In this document: positions 6,458 through 6,458 of the stretch, piece by piece
Position numbering within the stretch: position 1 is the first letter of the stretch
How the letters are laid out: each line of letters begins with the position of its first letter
Assembly (NCBI GenBank): GCA_021838585.1
Contig: JAKCDE010000050.1
Location: 1 to 6,458 of the forward strand
DNA from: Nitrospirota bacterium
GTDB lineage: Bacteria > Nitrospirota_A > Leptospirillia > Leptospirillales > Leptospirillaceae
Length of the DNA stretch: 6,458 nt
Direction of reading: 5' to 3'
Made by a program: the position numbers and the translations under genes
Notes under the pieces: generated by a model
Told to the model about the DNA's origin: nothing
Databases searched by the model: none
The model's input: only the letters and a program-made list of their open reading frames with translations

Positions 6458-6458
6458 T

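Overview
The window holds parts of two RND-type efflux modules from a Gram-negative bacterium, with an unrelated housekeeping gene between them on the opposite strand. Coding sequence is GC-rich with G/C-biased third codon positions, and starts are preceded by GGAG-type ribosome binding sites. A tripartite pump of this kind implies an outer membrane. The lineage cannot be fixed from the sequence; a Nitrospirota/Leptospirillum-like or similar environmental bacterium is only a guess.

Layout: (1) positions 1-749, the 3' part of a periplasmic adaptor (membrane fusion protein, MFP1) whose start lies before the window; (2) 799-3975, a complete 1058-residue RND permease of the HAE1-like type, 49 bases downstream and almost certainly in the same operon; (3) 3976-4056, a short convergent intergenic region with G-runs, an 11-base direct repeat and a weak hairpin; (4) 4057-5070 on the minus strand, a complete ygfZ-like gene for a folate-binding Fe-S maintenance protein with the K-G-C-Y-x-G-Q-E signature; (5) 5071-5224, a divergent intergenic region carrying a good sigma70-type promoter reading towards ygfZ and a perfect 7-bp-stem hairpin in its leader; (6) 5225-6457, a complete second adaptor (MFP2), paralogous to MFP1, ending at the window edge.

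How they work together: MFP1 and the permease should form an inner-membrane/periplasm efflux assembly that needs a TolC-like outer-membrane channel, which is not encoded here. MFP2 probably serves a second permease encoded just beyond the right edge. The two adaptors are clearly homologous but differ at the hairpin-tip positions that contact TolC in AcrA, and in their C-terminal ends. YgfZ has no evident functional link to efflux.

I see no novel system, mobile element, CRISPR array or RNA gene. The points most worth a second look are the TM10 lysine-to-serine substitution in the permease's proton-relay region, the divergence between the two adaptors, and the structured intergenic regions around ygfZ.
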